Shown here in pieces: positions 9,005-19,535 of a stretch of DNA of 64,000 bases. The notes under the pieces were generated by a model, which saw nothing but the letters and a program-made list of their open reading frames with translations, did not search any database and was not told the origin of the DNA. Source of the stretch: Agapetus fuscipes. Lineage: Eukaryota > Arthropoda > Insecta > Trichoptera > Glossosomatidae. The translations under genes and the position numbers were made by a program. Numbering within the stretch: the first letter of the stretch is position 1; the number at the start of each line of letters is the position of its first letter. Location: positions 17,732,001 through 17,796,000 of the forward strand of contig OX637339.1 in NCBI GenBank assembly GCA_951799405.1, in the 5' to 3' direction.

Positions 9005-9048
9005 TTGGTGGTCAGCCGCATACCAACCTATAAGTCAAGGAACTACGA
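9005..9048 (-). mobile_element. R repeat, 5' end
   Basis: GGTGGTCAGCCGCATACCAA to TAAGTCAAGGAA: only the first ~45 bp of R, in antisense. Confidence 0.75.
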
Positions 9049-9285
9049 GTGGCATTGGTAAAAGTTAAGGATGGAAAGGTTCACCGTCACTTATGGTTTC
9101 ACTCAAAAATCCAATAACATTATTATCTTCTACGTAAAGTTAGGGTTGGCAATCATTGACGACATGACCCTCTACAAACCTCAATCTCTGTCTGTCACCA
9201 CGCATGGATTTGACACCCCTGGCGTAAACAATTTTATTTATCTGATATGTATTGTATTATTGTACATATTTTTTTGCTCTTAAAT

Positions 9286-9341
9286 CTATAATCTAAGTTG
9301 CAAAGATATTTTAATATCTAATAATAAATTTTTAATCCATG
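9286..9341 (-). mobile_element. R repeat, tail only
   Basis: TATAATCTAAGTTGCAAAGA followed by A+T-rich R 3' sequence; ends at a SINE-G head. Confidence 0.65.
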
Positions 9342-9523
9342 TCCAGGCGATAGCTCGGTTGTTAGAATGCTTGCATACCATGCCGAGAGCTCGGGTTCGA
9401 ATCCCACCGAGAGTATCAGAAATGATTTCCCGTTTCGCTGCTAAAATCAAAAACCCAAATAAAGTACCGGAAAGGTTTACTCAGACTTCACCAAAAATGA
9501 GTACCAGCCCCCTCGGAAGCACG
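9342..9523 (+). mobile_element. SINE-G, head and middle
   Basis: CGATAGCTCGGTTGTTAGAA and B box GGGTTCGAATCCCACCGA, then AATGATTTCCCGTTTCG and the TTTACTCAGACTTCAC block. It stops at CCCCCTCGGAAGC; the 3' third is missing. Confidence 0.85.
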
Positions 9524-9807
9524 TAAAACCAAATTATGCTGAAATTTTTATATGATTTCACCGGGTTCAATTCAATAAAACGTACGGATATTTATTTTTC
9601 ACAATTTATTTTTTAAGAAACGGTTTACAACCGGTTCGTCTAGTCTAGCTACAAAGAATCTCGGTCTTAATTTATATGTGAGAATAAAGGTTTTTTCTCG
9701 AAACATTAAGAACTGGCACATTCAAGATTTCGCGAGAACATTATATTTAGAAAATTCGAGTAAACATTTACTCAATCTCGATCAAATGCAAATGCTTAAA
9801 TTATACA

Positions 9808-10219
9808 TCGACGGTTAAAAGAAAGTAGCGACTTTTTTTTGTCAAAAATGAGTTATGAATGCTATCCTACTTTAAAAAAAATCGCTCTTTCTAATGCGCT
9901 AACTCCCATAGCTCTGCAATGTTTTTTTTTGTTGTTGTTTATGCCCAAGCAAACAACTGCGTTTTAGAAGTATGGTTTTTGTGTAACCGACAAGATTTTG
10001 CCCTTTTTTGTCCTACAGGCGCTTGTGACATAAAAAATCGTAAAACCACATTAATAGGAATGCCAATAAATGCCTTTATTTTCTTAGTTTTAGAGCTGTT
10101 TTGATTTTAACGATATGTTAAAAAAAATAAAAAAGTTATGCCATTTTTCTTCAATCTCAAATTTTAAACTGCTCTCTTGAACAATTTAGCTTTGGTCGCT
10201 ACTTCCTTTTAACCTTCGA
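9808..10219. mobile_element. 412-bp TIR element
   Basis: Left TCGACGGTTAAAAGAAAGTA and right CTACTTCCTTTTAACC are inverted copies (about 25 bp). The inside, with TGTAACCGACAAGATTTTG and GGCGCTTGTGACATAAAA, recurs at 22775-23046. No coding capacity; superfamily unknown. Confidence 0.65.
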
Positions 10220-10419
10220 AATAATTATTTCAGTACCTAAATCTCGAAACTCCACAGACTGACACACACACACAATTAAACATTCACAACAAAATAATAC
10301 ATATTAATTGATATTTTGGTTTGGATTCGGAGTGGCAACGTTTTGATAAGGGTAGATATCTGTCAATGTAATCTTTCACCTTATTCCGTCAGCTACCTTA
10401 TGTATGTAGGTATTGTTTC

Positions 10420-10649
10420 GGGGCTATTCTTAGACATTTTAGTCGCTCGTTGAGCCCACGCCTTGACAAACTAATGATGCCTTTCCTGAAAGTTTCATAG
10501 CCACGTACCGAATTTTGGTAAAATTTGTATAAAGAATAACCAGCTGTTCACGTGCGGCCATCTTGGATTGACAGGCCTTCATACAAATGCATCATTAGTT
10601 TGCCAAAGCGTGGGCTCAACGGGCGACTAAAATGTCTAAGAATAGCCCC
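10420..10649. mobile_element. 230-bp MITE, GGGGCTATTCTTAGAC ends
   Basis: TIRs of about 55 bp (GGGGCTATTCTTAGACATTT onward) include the block TTGACAAACTAATGATGC. A second copy lies at 39982-40201. The target duplication is not clear. Non-autonomous, superfamily unassigned. Confidence 0.8.
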
Positions 10650-10839
10650 GTTTGTGTTTATGTACCTCTAAGTTTGTAAATATAAATCGCGGTCCTAAGG
10701 TATATATAACTGAAATATTTATTTGTTCAGAACATTTTATACTCTAAACCTGTCGTTTTTGTTTCTTTAAATTAACGGTCTTAGTAAAAGTACTATCTAT
10801 AACATTGTTTTGTAAAAAACAAATACATATCAATGTTAT

Positions 10840-11240
10840 ATAAGTAGGTGGAGTAGGAGTTATAGCTGATGAGAGGTGGAGTAATTATTATAGGTACCTA
10901 GGGTAAAGAGACATTTAATTATGTACCTGCTCGAAGCGGGTAGAAGTCCGTCGTTCTGGAATGTTCCAGCAAAATTGGCTTCTAGTAACTACTATCGCTG
11001 CAATATAAAAAGCTGCAAGCAGCTTGCAGGAGTCGGTCTATATGCGACGCTCTGCTTTTGAACAAGAAAGACATTGTAAGTGAACACGAACTGTGAAATA
11101 AATTTAAATTGCTAAACCATCAATGTGAATTGTTAAAAATAAATATAAATTGTTAAATAAATCTAAGAGTAAAATAAATATCCTGTAAAGAAGACCAGTT
11201 TTTTTTAAATTTGAAAACTTTTTTAACCCTAAACACACAA
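10840..11240 (+). mobile_element. Solo LTR-like sequence
   Basis: In order: TACCTAGGGTAAAG, a TATA box in GCAATATAAAAAGC (about 11010), the CAGGAGTCGGTCTATA block, several AATAAA signals, AAGAAGACCAGT and a terminal AACCCTAAACACACA. Two other copies are at 8268-8975 and 51925-52335 on the minus strand. There is no gag-pol-like frame nearby. Ends are approximate. Confidence 0.55.
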
Positions 11241-11246
11241 CGATAT

Positions 11247-11480
11247 CTTTGATCTAAGTTGCAAATATATATTTCATATAAAATGCATTCCTATAAGCAG
11301 ACATGTAAAAGTTTGCGCTTACACATGCCGCATGTGGAGCTACAACATAAAAACCCAATCTCAAATGAACATAAGCCCTGCAACTCTTGCCGACCTTCCC
11401 TAAAACAAGAGTGACATTGGCAAAGTGAATATTTTTTTACAGTATAGGTGGTTCACCTCATACTTACCGATAAGTAAATG
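11247..11480 (-). mobile_element. R repeat, near full length
   Basis: Antisense R from TTGATCTAAGTTGCAAATAT to CATACTTACCGATAAG. Confidence 0.85.
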
Positions 11481-11545
11481 AGGTTGAGTGTTTTGAATTC
11501 ATATTTTTCAAATATATAACGAAAAAAATACATATATTCGTTATT

Positions 11546-11795
11546 CCTTGACTTATAGGTTGGTATGAGGCTGACCACCCATACTGTAAAAAATGGTTCA
11601 CTTTGCCAATGTCAGCCCTGTTTCAGGGAAGGTCGGCAAGAGTTGCAGGGCTTATGTCCATTTGAGAATTGGGTTTTTATATTTAGGTCTACATGCGGCA
11701 TGTGTGAGCGCGAAATTATGCGTGTCTGCTTGTGGGAATGCATTTAATATGAATCTCAAATGATAAATATCCTTGCTTAGATTTAGTTTTAGATG
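11546..11795 (+). mobile_element. R repeat, full length
   Basis: Starts at TTCCTTGACTTATAGGTTGG and ends in ATTTAGTTTTAG-type tail. Confidence 0.9.
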
Positions 11796-12267
11796 TAGTG
11801 GCAACCCTAACTCGGCTAATTCCATACAAAATTGCAGGGTTGACACATGCGGTTAATCGATACGGAATCAGTGTACGGCCAATGCGGCCATGCGATACCG
11901 TTAATGCACTCTCTCGCCCGTTAATTCAATGTTTAATTAATTCCCCCGAAACGCAATTAAAGGCCAGGGCTCAATTTTGATTTTGTAGTTTGGCGTCTAG
12001 TGTTTCTTGCCTATGTTGCCTTTATGTGCCCTTTCGTGGAAGCGTTGTTCAACGTTGTTTCACGATAAGTGAACACTTAATTAAATATTTTGATTAATTT
12101 TAATTAAGTATCATTTTGATGCATTTCTTTGTTTAATTTAATTAAACCTACACGTTAAGTTAATAGTTAATGAATTGCTTTGATTATTTTGCTTTAATGT
12201 TTGGTTTAAGTTTTCATTGTTTAATCAAAAGAAAGTGAAACTTAATTAGTGTTTATAATCTATATAA
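11796..12267. other. No gene or known repeat seen
   Basis: TTAATTAA-like words are frequent. No supported frame. Confidence 0.5.
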
Positions 12268-12352
12268 TGTCGTCGCTATGACCAAGGGCATCAAGACGGT
12301 AATTTCGGAAAGCGCGTTTTTTAAATGAGACTATGCCGATTCAATTCTCGTC
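12268..12352 (+). mobile_element. SINE-L-like head, degenerate
   Basis: CTATGACCAAGGGCATCAAG resembles the GGCCGAGGGxxTCAAG start of SINE-L (32762); the B box is degraded to CGATTCAATTCTCG. Confidence 0.4.
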
Positions 12353-12435
12353 GATCTCAAATGACCATACGCCCTGTAACTCTTGCGGCCTTTTTCTGAA
12401 GCAGGAGTGATCCAAAGTGAACCAATATTTTCATT
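12353..12435 (-). mobile_element. R repeat fragment
   Basis: ATCTCAAATGACCATACGCC to AAGTGAACCAATATTTT, the centre of R in antisense. Confidence 0.65.
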
Positions 12436-12814
12436 ATGAATGTGTTTATTTTAAAAATATATTGTAATGGGTAATGAGTCTCTCGTTAATTAATTAAAAT
12501 GATTAACTGAATTTATTAATTTTGAAGAGCGTAGTCAATATTTTCATTATTGTTTCATCGAATAATTAACTGAATTTGTCAATATGATTAAAAATCATTA
12601 TGTTATCGTGTTTTCTATGCTCTTTAATGAAATTCGTTAAGCAAATTCCCGGCTTTTTTTAAAAGCTTTTTTCTACATTTTAATTACATTGTAAATTAAT
12701 GAAAAACAACATTAATTACAAAAAAAAACATTTTTCTTTGCTCGTTACACTGTTAAGTAAATCTCATACATTTTTATGCCAAAAAATACGAGCGTCTTTG
12801 GCCCACAGACCATC
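12436..12814. other. No gene seen; A+T-rich
   Basis: Runs of ATTAATT and poly(A). Nothing recognised. Confidence 0.5.
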
Positions 12815-13050
12815 TATAAATCTACAATCTAAGTTGCAATGATGCATTTTAATTTGGGATTAAATTATGATGTATGCCCACAAACGGACACAAATTCATA
12901 AATTAAATAAATTCACGCTTATACATACATGCCGCGTGTGTACTTTAAAGAATAAAATAGTAATGTCATATGAGCATAAGACGTGCAAATCATGCTGATT
13001 TTACCCGAAACAGGGATGATGATTGCTTGACAAAGAGTTTTTCCAGGGAG
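12815..13050 (-). mobile_element. R repeat, strongly diverged
   Basis: From TACAATCTAAGTTGCAATGA through CATGCCGCGTGTG and CCGAAACAGGGATGA; one of the oldest copies by eye. Confidence 0.65.
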
Positions 13051-13122
13051 TATGGAAGAGGTAAGAAGGGAAGATGGAAAAAGGAATATCTTTATCAAAT
13101 TAGTGAAATTTTAACTCAATTT

Positions 13123-13365
13123 TCCTTGACTTATAGGTTGGTATGAGGCTGACCATCCATACTGTAGATAATGGTTCTCTTTGCCAATGCCAATCCTGTT
13201 TTAAGGAAGGTCGGCACAAGTTGCAGGGTTTATATTCATTTGAGGTTAAGATTTTAATTTGTAAGTACACATGCAGCATTTGAAAGCGCGAACAAGGGTG
13301 ACATTTGCAAAGTGAACCATTTTTTACAGTAAAGATGGTCAGCCTCATAACAACCTATAAGTCTA
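13123..13365. mobile_element. Two R pieces, head to tail inverted
   Basis: A forward copy (13123-13290, with the CCTTGAC start, ending GCGCGAAC) meets an antisense piece (13287-13365) that ends CAACCTATAAGTC. It directly precedes the tandem array. Confidence 0.8.
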
Positions 13366-13864
13366 GTTCGCGCTTAGAAATGCTGAATGTGTACTTACAA
13401 ATTTAAACCAAACCTCAAATGAACATAAACCGTGCAACTTTAGCCGACCTTCCCTGAAACAGGGTGACACTGGAAAAGTGAACCATTATTTACAGTATGG
13501 ATGGCCAGCCTCATACCAACCTATAAGTCAAGTTCGCGCTTACAAATTCTGAATGTGTACTAACAAATTAAAACCAAACCTGAAATGAACATTAACCCTT
13601 CAACCTTTGCCGACCTTTTCTGTAACAGGAGTGACACTGGAAAAGTGAACCATTTTTTACAGCATGGGTGGTCAGCCGCATACCAACCTATAAGTCAAGT
13701 TCGCGCTTACAAATTCTGAATGTGTACTAACAAATTAAAACCAAACCTGAAATGAACATTAACCCTTCAACCTTTGCCGACCTTTTCTGTAACAGGGGTG
13801 ACACTGGAAAAGTGAACCATTTTTTACAGCATGGGTGGTCAGCCGCATACCAACCTATAAGTGT
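13366..13864 (-). repeat. Tandem array, 3 x ~167 bp, made from R
   Basis: Three direct units begin GTTCGCGCTTA at 13366, 13532 and 13699 and end at TAAGTCAA. Each is the first two thirds of R in antisense, without the tail. Units 2 and 3 are nearly identical, unit 1 differs more. The junction joins the GCGCGAA point of R to its 5' CTTGACTT end, where both share CTT, consistent with a microhomology-driven duplication. Confidence 0.9.
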
Positions 13865-14119
13865 TCAGGAATAATGATTAGTTTTCTAGTGGAAGAGAAA
13901 GAAGTAGTAAGATATTAGGGTCGGCGTGCAGGAAGACCCTAAGCCGTAATCCCGGGGAGGTTTAGGGTCACCGCTTAGGGTCGCATCATTGGCTAGGGTC
14001 GCCGCCGGTGTTTTTATTTGACCATATTTAATTATTCACGCAGACCGGCGTCCATTAGACCTGCGAGCATCACACGCGGGCAGTGGCTGCTTCAAACCAA
14101 CTCACTTGTCACTAATGCT

Positions 14120-14785
14120 AACTGCCTGAGAGCAATGGCTGGAAAGACACTGAGTGATAGAGTACGTAATGATTGGGTGATGAACGAGTGTGGTATAAAA
14201 GAGAATAGAGAATGAAAGTACAAAAAAGTACGATGAGATGGTTCGGACATCTCGAAAGACTGGATGATGAACGACTAACGGAGAAAGTGTACAAAGGGGC
14301 TGTCCATATATTACGTCATTCGCATTAAGGGGGGAGGAGTCTGGTCTGCGGATGATGGCAAATGATCTACGAGTACCAAAAGTGACGTCGTTCTTGTAAA
14401 TACCAATTTCTACTAAATATACAAAATATTATGTAAGTAATATAACATTATTAGTTATTAAGCTCATCCATTATTACAGCAAGAGGGGGAGAGGGGATTG
14501 TAAGGGGGGGGTGGGGTCAAAAATCGGACAAAATCGATGACGTAATTTGTGGACGGTCCCAAAGGAAATGTCAGAGGAAAGCGCGGAAGGGGAAGGCCGA
14601 CGAAATAATGGTTAGACCAAATAGGTGAGATTGTGAAAGAATGGAATCTGCAGAGTGAGAATAAGAGAAGAGTAGATATGTATGAAAAATGTGATGAATA
14701 TTGAGGAAATGAAAGTGGTTTGTAAGGACAGAAAAAAGTGGAGGCCCCCTAGTGGAACGGCGGCAGGATACAGTACAGTACCTAC
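14120..14785 (+). pseudogene. RTE-A LINE C-terminal end, split by a MITE
   Basis: Encodes AMAGKTLSDRVRNDWVMNEC, a MRWFGHLERLDDERLTEKVY stretch, then after the insertion GNVRGKRGRGRP, EWNLQSENKRR and a DRKKW-like end. This is the finger-like basic tail at the C-terminus of RTE-type reverse transcriptases. Frameshifts and stops are present. It ends CAGGATACAGTACAGT, the RTE-A tail. The relative at 57109-57505 lacks the insertion. Confidence 0.85.
14296..14560. mobile_element. 265-bp MITE, PIF/Harbinger-like
   Basis: Ends GGGGCTGTCCATATATTACG and CGTAATTTGTGGACGGTCCC are inverted copies. AAA flanks both sides (14293-14295, 14561-14563); the unoccupied site reads TGTACAAAGGAAATG at 57249. A 3-bp duplication and G-rich ends fit PIF/Harbinger. 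G-rich in the middle (about 14485-14512). Confidence 0.8.
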
Positions 14786-14812
14786 AGCCTTGTTAACATA
14801 TCGCCACTAATG

Positions 14813-14846
14813 TAATCTAATCTTAGTTGCAAATATATGTTAGTAA
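14813..14846 (-). mobile_element. R tail remnant
   Basis: TAATCTAATCTTAGTTGCAA; only the tail-proximal end. Confidence 0.6.
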
Positions 14847-14859
14847 AGTAATTAAAGTA

Positions 14860-15272
14860 TATGTACGGTGGAAATGAAGCATTTGAGAAGCATGCCAGGA
14901 AAAACTCTGAGGGATAGAGTTAGGAATGAATGGGTAAAGAAGGAATGTAATTTGAAAGAAGATGTGAAAGTTAAGGTACAAAAGAATGTGATGAGATGGT
15001 TTGAGCATGTGGAAAAAAATTAATGATGATAGACTGACAAAGTATCTGTACAGAGGTAGTGTAAAAGGAAAAATATGTAAGGGACGACTGAGAAAAGTAT
15101 GGAGTGATCAGATTGAGGAGATTGTGAAAGAATGGGATGTACAAAGCGAGCGCAAAAGAAGATAATGCATGAAAAAGTTGAGTTGAGGTATGTAAGGATA
15201 GGAAGAAATTGAGGCAGCTCTGCAGAGGCTCTGGCCACCCCGAGCGGATTGGCGACAGAGTAACAGTTACAC
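14860..15272 (+). pseudogene. RTE-A LINE C-terminal end
   Basis: Translates to MPGKTLRDRVRNEWVKKECN, VQKNVMRWFEHVEK, NDDRLTKYLYRGSVKGK, RKVWSDQIEEIVKEWDVQSE and LCRGSGHP with a few frame breaks. It ends CGACAGAGTAACAGTTACAC, the RTE-A tail type. Confidence 0.85.
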
Positions 15273-15494
15273 ATACAAGTGCAAGTGACAAGTCCCTTTG
15301 GGAAGTACTAAGCTTGTGTAAACACATCTTATATGCATGCTTACTTAGTTAGTTACTTACCTACTAACCCTTAATGGGTTTTAATGAGTTTGTCTGTGGA
15401 AGAAGGTGGAATGTTGGAAAAGGGAATTTTAAATAAAGTCGCTGCTAAACTGGAAATTACATATTTTCCAAAAATAAACTTTTCCACGTAGTTC

Positions 15495-15735
15495 CATCCC
15501 AGAGGGATAGGTTTTGGAAATGATTTCCCGTTTCGTTTTTCATTTCAAACTCAAAACAAAATACCGACAGGGTTAAATCAGCCTTCTCATGAAGTGAGAA
15601 CTGTCCATCTCGGGAGTGAGACACAACCCACTTCAAGTTAAACGGTTGGTGTAAGACCGGTTCCTTTAGCTGTGATAATAAAAAGGTTCCACGCGGTAAA
15701 AGTTGCACCGTATGTGTAGCTTATTTGAGTTGCGT
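15495..15735 (+). mobile_element. SINE-G without head
   Basis: GAAATGATTTCCCGTTTCG, AAAATACCGACAGGGTTAAA, the GAAGTGAGAACTG block and the 3' end CCGTATGTGTAGCTTATTTG. The tRNA-like head is degraded. Confidence 0.75.
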
Positions 15736-15789
15736 GATGCGAAATGCTATTTGAACGTGTTTAACAAATCATTTTATCACTGAAAGGCT

Positions 15790-15930
15790 TATATTTGGGG
15801 TGTAGAACCTATTTATTTTCACACTTAAGGAGAACAGTCTCCCGTCAAACCATTTCATGATCCCGAAAAGGTAGTAGTTAATTTATTTCCTTTGTAGGTT
15901 GTGTAGACCTTGCCGCTACGATATTTTTTT
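15790..15930 (-). mobile_element. SINE-G, old copy
   Basis: GTAGAACCTATTTATTTTCA to GTAGACCTTGCCGC follows SINE-G in antisense with many changes. It faces the copy at 15495-15735. Confidence 0.55.
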
Positions 15931-15962
15931 TTTTTTAAAATAGAAAAATAAAAAAAAGAATC

Positions 15963-16240
15963 TGTCTAGTCAGAAACAGGTATTAATATCATCAATTAAT
16001 AATACATTATTGTATATTTAATTAATTATTAATTAATAACTACCTAATGACATCTGTTTAACCAAGATCAAAGCTATGGTCAAATGACCCAGGCTGGGAT
16101 CGAACCAGCGTTATTCTATTCAAAATTCCTTCCTTGCAACGCCTCACGACAGAAGCAACTACACAAGCAACACCGTTGCGGCACCCTTCCAGGCGGACAT
16201 AGACCCCCAAGACTCTCAAAAATAAGGCAGCCTCCCGCAC
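15963..16240 (-). mobile_element. SINE-L with Leu/Ser-tRNA-like head
   Basis: Minus strand: head region with B box GGTTCGATCCCAGCCTGGGT, an A+T-rich middle and the 3' block GATATTAATACCTGTTTCTG. The same 3' block recurs at 32925, 40680, 53240, 55890 and 60668. Confidence 0.65.
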
Positions 16241-16703
16241 AGATTTCCTTAAAAAAAAACTCTAGAAAGATCAGCCACTTGTCCTCTGGGCCAAAACACC
16301 GACAAAAACTTGATTAAAAAAAATAAAAATACGAGTAATACATTTGCCTCTACCCAATGCACGCTCCGGGTACCATAAAAAAAAGTTGCCATTAATTGAA
16401 AAGTCTAGTTGTGTATATGCTCTGCCAAACATTTTATTTTTTTCGCTATAAAAGCATTTCGTGGAAAATGGGGTTTATTCAGATATTTCGGTGATTTTTC
16501 CCTTCTGCTTTGACAGAGTTGCCACTCTCTCCCCCGCCGCCCTCCCCACAGAAAGGGGTGGCTCTGTCAAAATTCAAAGATATCCCGCCCCCCCCTCCCC
16601 CCTCACAGAGCTTTCCGGAAAAGTCCTTTTATGGCAATACCTTATCTCAGGACCTCTATCGCTTGTATTGCAGCTCCCAAATTTTTTTTTGCCTTGCACA
16701 CCA
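16241..16703. other. No gene; short hairpin
   Basis: TTGACAGAGTTGCCAC (16509) and GTGGCTCTGTCAA (near 16560) form a 16-bp stem. Poly(C) runs follow near 16585-16600. Confidence 0.4.
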
Positions 16704-16785
16704 TTTAAGAAAAGAAGATGTGAATGAATTGAAAGAGATATTCAAGGATAGGAAGAAATGGAGGCAGCTCTGCAGAGAAATCTCT
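16704..16785 (+). pseudogene. RTE-A fragment
   Basis: Reads VNELKEIFKDRKKWRQLCRE, matching the C-terminal DRKKWRQLCRG block of RTE-A at 27000. Confidence 0.75.
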
Positions 16786-17984
16786 TGAGGTATTTGAACG
16801 AAATGCGTTATCGCATTTTTGAACCTGAAGTGCAATTCTCGATGTTCGGTTGCACTAAAGATATTAGTTGCCGGTGGAGATTAATAGCCCTTGCGAAAGA
16901 GTTCCTTTGCCGTTTTGCGATTCTCGTTCCTACCGACCTTCCGACTATCCTTACAAGGGACAGCAATGGGTTTTGTATGTTTTTTCTCGATTGGCCAGAC
17001 TGACGGATGATCGATGTGATAATCGTCGGACAGGTGCCAGCCCAAAGGGTAAATTTCCCCATATATTAAAAAAAATTACTAAAACTTCATCAAAAAGTAG
17101 TAAAACAATAATAAGTGCAAATAAGTACGTAACAACGGAATGAAAATACATAAAACTACATTACAATGTAATAAAAAACTCAGTTCTGAACAATACAATG
17201 TTTGGTGAAAACTATTGTTTATATTGTACTTTTACTCCTTCAACTTGTTAAAACTAGCCCAATTTATTTTAATTAAAAAATTTAAGGTGATTTGTTTATT
17301 TCAAATATGTTAAAATTAGGAAATGATTATAAATAACATTTTATGTGAAATTATTTTTCCTTGGACTTTGGGGGCAATTCTCATAGTTCACAGCTCTCGC
17401 ATAGCAGGCTGGCAAATCAGGCTAACTTCACGTCTGCTGTCAACTGACATTTGACAATTAAATCTATGCTTAAATCTTTGTAAATTGAGCGTTATAATCA
17501 TTGAAAATCACTTGTAAATAATTATGTTTACAATTTATCACAAATGAAGATGAAACTGTGAAAAAATAACGCAATTTCTTAGTGCAAATTTATTGTTGTC
17601 AAAAGCATAATAATTATCTGCATGACGTACTTAGCGACGCGCATATTATGCCGTTCAGAATGCCAATTTTCACAAATAAACATAAGGAATGAGTTTGCGA
17701 ATACATTTATTTAGGTCATTAAAGAAAATAAGTCATATATTTGTAATAATCTACTGACAATTTCTGTCCTTCGCTGTACGGCGGGGTAAATCGGCCGCGC
17801 TATATTTTGACAGTTCCGGGAGATTCCTCACCTTTATAAGAAATAGCCTTCAGCCAAATTTTCAAACGAGAATCACAATTCACCTTTCATTCGGCAACGA
17901 ATCGGTATCAGTCGCCTTCGGCCTCGCCTTTGAGATCCCGAATAGCCCTTCAGGACCTGTGGGTGATGGACATCAGCTACCTAT
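16786..17984. other. No gene or known repeat seen
   Basis: About 1.2 kb without a family seen elsewhere in the window. Overlapping short frames on both strands near 16760-17150 have no motif. Confidence 0.5.
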
Positions 17985-18180
17985 AATCGAAAATCTAAGT
18001 TGCAATTATATATATTAAAATTCAAAACTCATGACAAATGCATGCCCACAAACAGGCACGTGTACGTTCTCACTTACGAATGCTGAATGTGTACTTACAA
18101 ATTAAAACCAAACCTCAAATGAACATAAGCCCTACAACTTTTGCCTACCTTTCCTGAAACAGGGGTGACATTGGCAAAGT
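17985..18180 (-). mobile_element. R repeat, 5' truncated
   Basis: Antisense R from AAAATCTAAGTTGCAATTAT to GACATTGGCAAAGTAA. Confidence 0.85.
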
Positions 18181-18247
18181 AATTCATAAAAAAAAAAATT
18201 AAAACCAGGTTAAAGGCAATGTTCCCATCTCTTAAAAAGTGGTTCGA

Positions 18248-18318
18248 AAAAAAAGGGATTCGAACCTACTGCCTTCCATTTACGAGTCCGAAGCGTTACC
18301 ACTAGACTACGGACCCCT
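18248..18318 (-). mobile_element. SINE-5T tRNA-like head alone
   Basis: Minus strand GGGTCCGTAGTCTAGTGGTA with B box GGTTCGAATCCC. The acceptor stem does not pair, so it is not a tRNA gene. No SINE body is recognisable after it. Confidence 0.65.
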
Positions 18319-18685
18319 CAAGGCATTGGGTTAGAATTTTGGGGACCACTGGCTTATATTCTGACATCAAATGGATATATTTTTAAGGCTCTTTCACTCA
18401 TTTTTGTATTGGAGATCTCTTGCCTCTCTTATCTGTGTTTTAACATCTTTTTGACGTCACTGCGCCGCTTTTGAAGACTCGACCTTTGGCCCCCCTCCCC
18501 TGAAAATTCAACATTAAATGCGGTATATTTTTCAATACATTTTCCGAGCTTTAAAAGGCTGTTTGCTTTATACCTATTTTGGAAAAACCTATCTTTTGTG
18601 GAAAATAGTGAATGGGGAAATGTTGGTCGCAATATCCTATTGAATAGGTTATATAATCCATAATCTAAGATACTAAGTATCAGTG
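18319..18685. other. No gene or known repeat seen
   Basis: A 115-codon minus frame here runs into the hAT-like element and has no motif. Confidence 0.45.
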
Positions 18686-18880
18686 AGTGGCGAAGGGTGC
18701 CATACAAGCCGATTCCCATCGGTTTCCCGTTTAAAATGAGGCAAAAATGATAATAAAGAAGACTGCATGGTTTCAATGGGGGAAAATACGTATTGTTACT
18801 TTGGTTTTAAATGTATTTTTTTTACTTTGTGCCTATATTTTTTAACTACTTTGTTACATCATTTGGCGCCCTTCGCCACT
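18686..18880. mobile_element. hAT-like MITE, second copy
   Basis: AGTGGCGAAGGGTGCCATAC to GGCGCCCTTCGCCACT, with the same interior as 7298-7530 (GGTTTCAATGGGGGAAAATA). A TACTAAGT/TTCTAAGT pair outside the ends may be a decayed 8-bp duplication. Confidence 0.8.
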
Positions 18881-18887
18881 TCTAAGT

Positions 18888-19136
18888 TAATCTAATCTAA
18901 GCTGCAAAGATATATATCATTTGAGATTTATATTAAATGCATTCCCACAAGCAGACATGTATAATTTCGCGCTAACACATGCCGCATTTGGACCTACAAT
19001 ATAAAAACCCAATCTCAAATGAACATAAGCCCTGCAACTCTTGCCGTCCTTCCCTGAAACAGGGGTGACATTGGCAAAGTGAACCATTTTACAGTATGGG
19101 TGGTCAGCCGCATACCAACCTATAAGTCAAGGAACT
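18888..19136 (-). mobile_element. R repeat, full length
   Basis: From AATCTAATCTAAGCTGCAAA to TATAAGTCAAGGAA; little diverged. Confidence 0.9.
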
Positions 19137-19241
19137 TGGATTTTTATATTGTAGGTCAAGGAACTTAGGGAGTATAGGTACTTGCAAAGTGAAAATTTTT
19201 GTACAGTATAGGTGGGCAGCCTCATACCAACCTATAAGTCA
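19137..19241. mobile_element. Two short R pieces
   Basis: A forward scrap (TTGGATTTTTATATTGTAGG) is followed by an antisense 5' end (GTACAGTATAGGTGGGCAGC to TAAGTCAAG). Confidence 0.65.
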
Positions 19242-19289
19242 AGAATAAGCATGATTTCTGGTTATTCAATAATGCCTTGTTATGGTTTA

Positions 19290-19535
19290 TATTCCTTGAC
19301 TTATAGGTTGGTATGAGGCTGCCCACCCATACTGTAAAAAATGGTTCACTTTGCCAATGTCACCCCTTTTTCAGGGAATGTCGGCAAGAATTGCAGGGCT
19401 TATGTTCATTTGAGGTTTGGATTTTATTTGTAAGTACACAATCAGCATTTGTAAGCGCGAACTACACGTGTTTGTTTGTGGGCATACATCTGAGAGCTTT
19501 GAATGAATATATCCTTGCAACTTAGATTATAGATT
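19290..19535 (+). mobile_element. R repeat, full length, AATCAGC subtype
   Basis: Begins CCTTGACTTATAGG; carries ACACAATCAGCATTTGTAAG and TTTGTTTGTGGGCATACATC in place of the CATGCGGCATG/TGGGAATGCATT variant. Copies at 33396, 46785 and 19862 belong to the same subtype. Tail ATTATAGATTATTAG. Confidence 0.9.

Noticed and set aside
18248..18318. tRNA gene on the minus strand
   Set aside because: B box is perfect but the 5' GGTCCGT has no 3' partner; matches the SINE-5T head.
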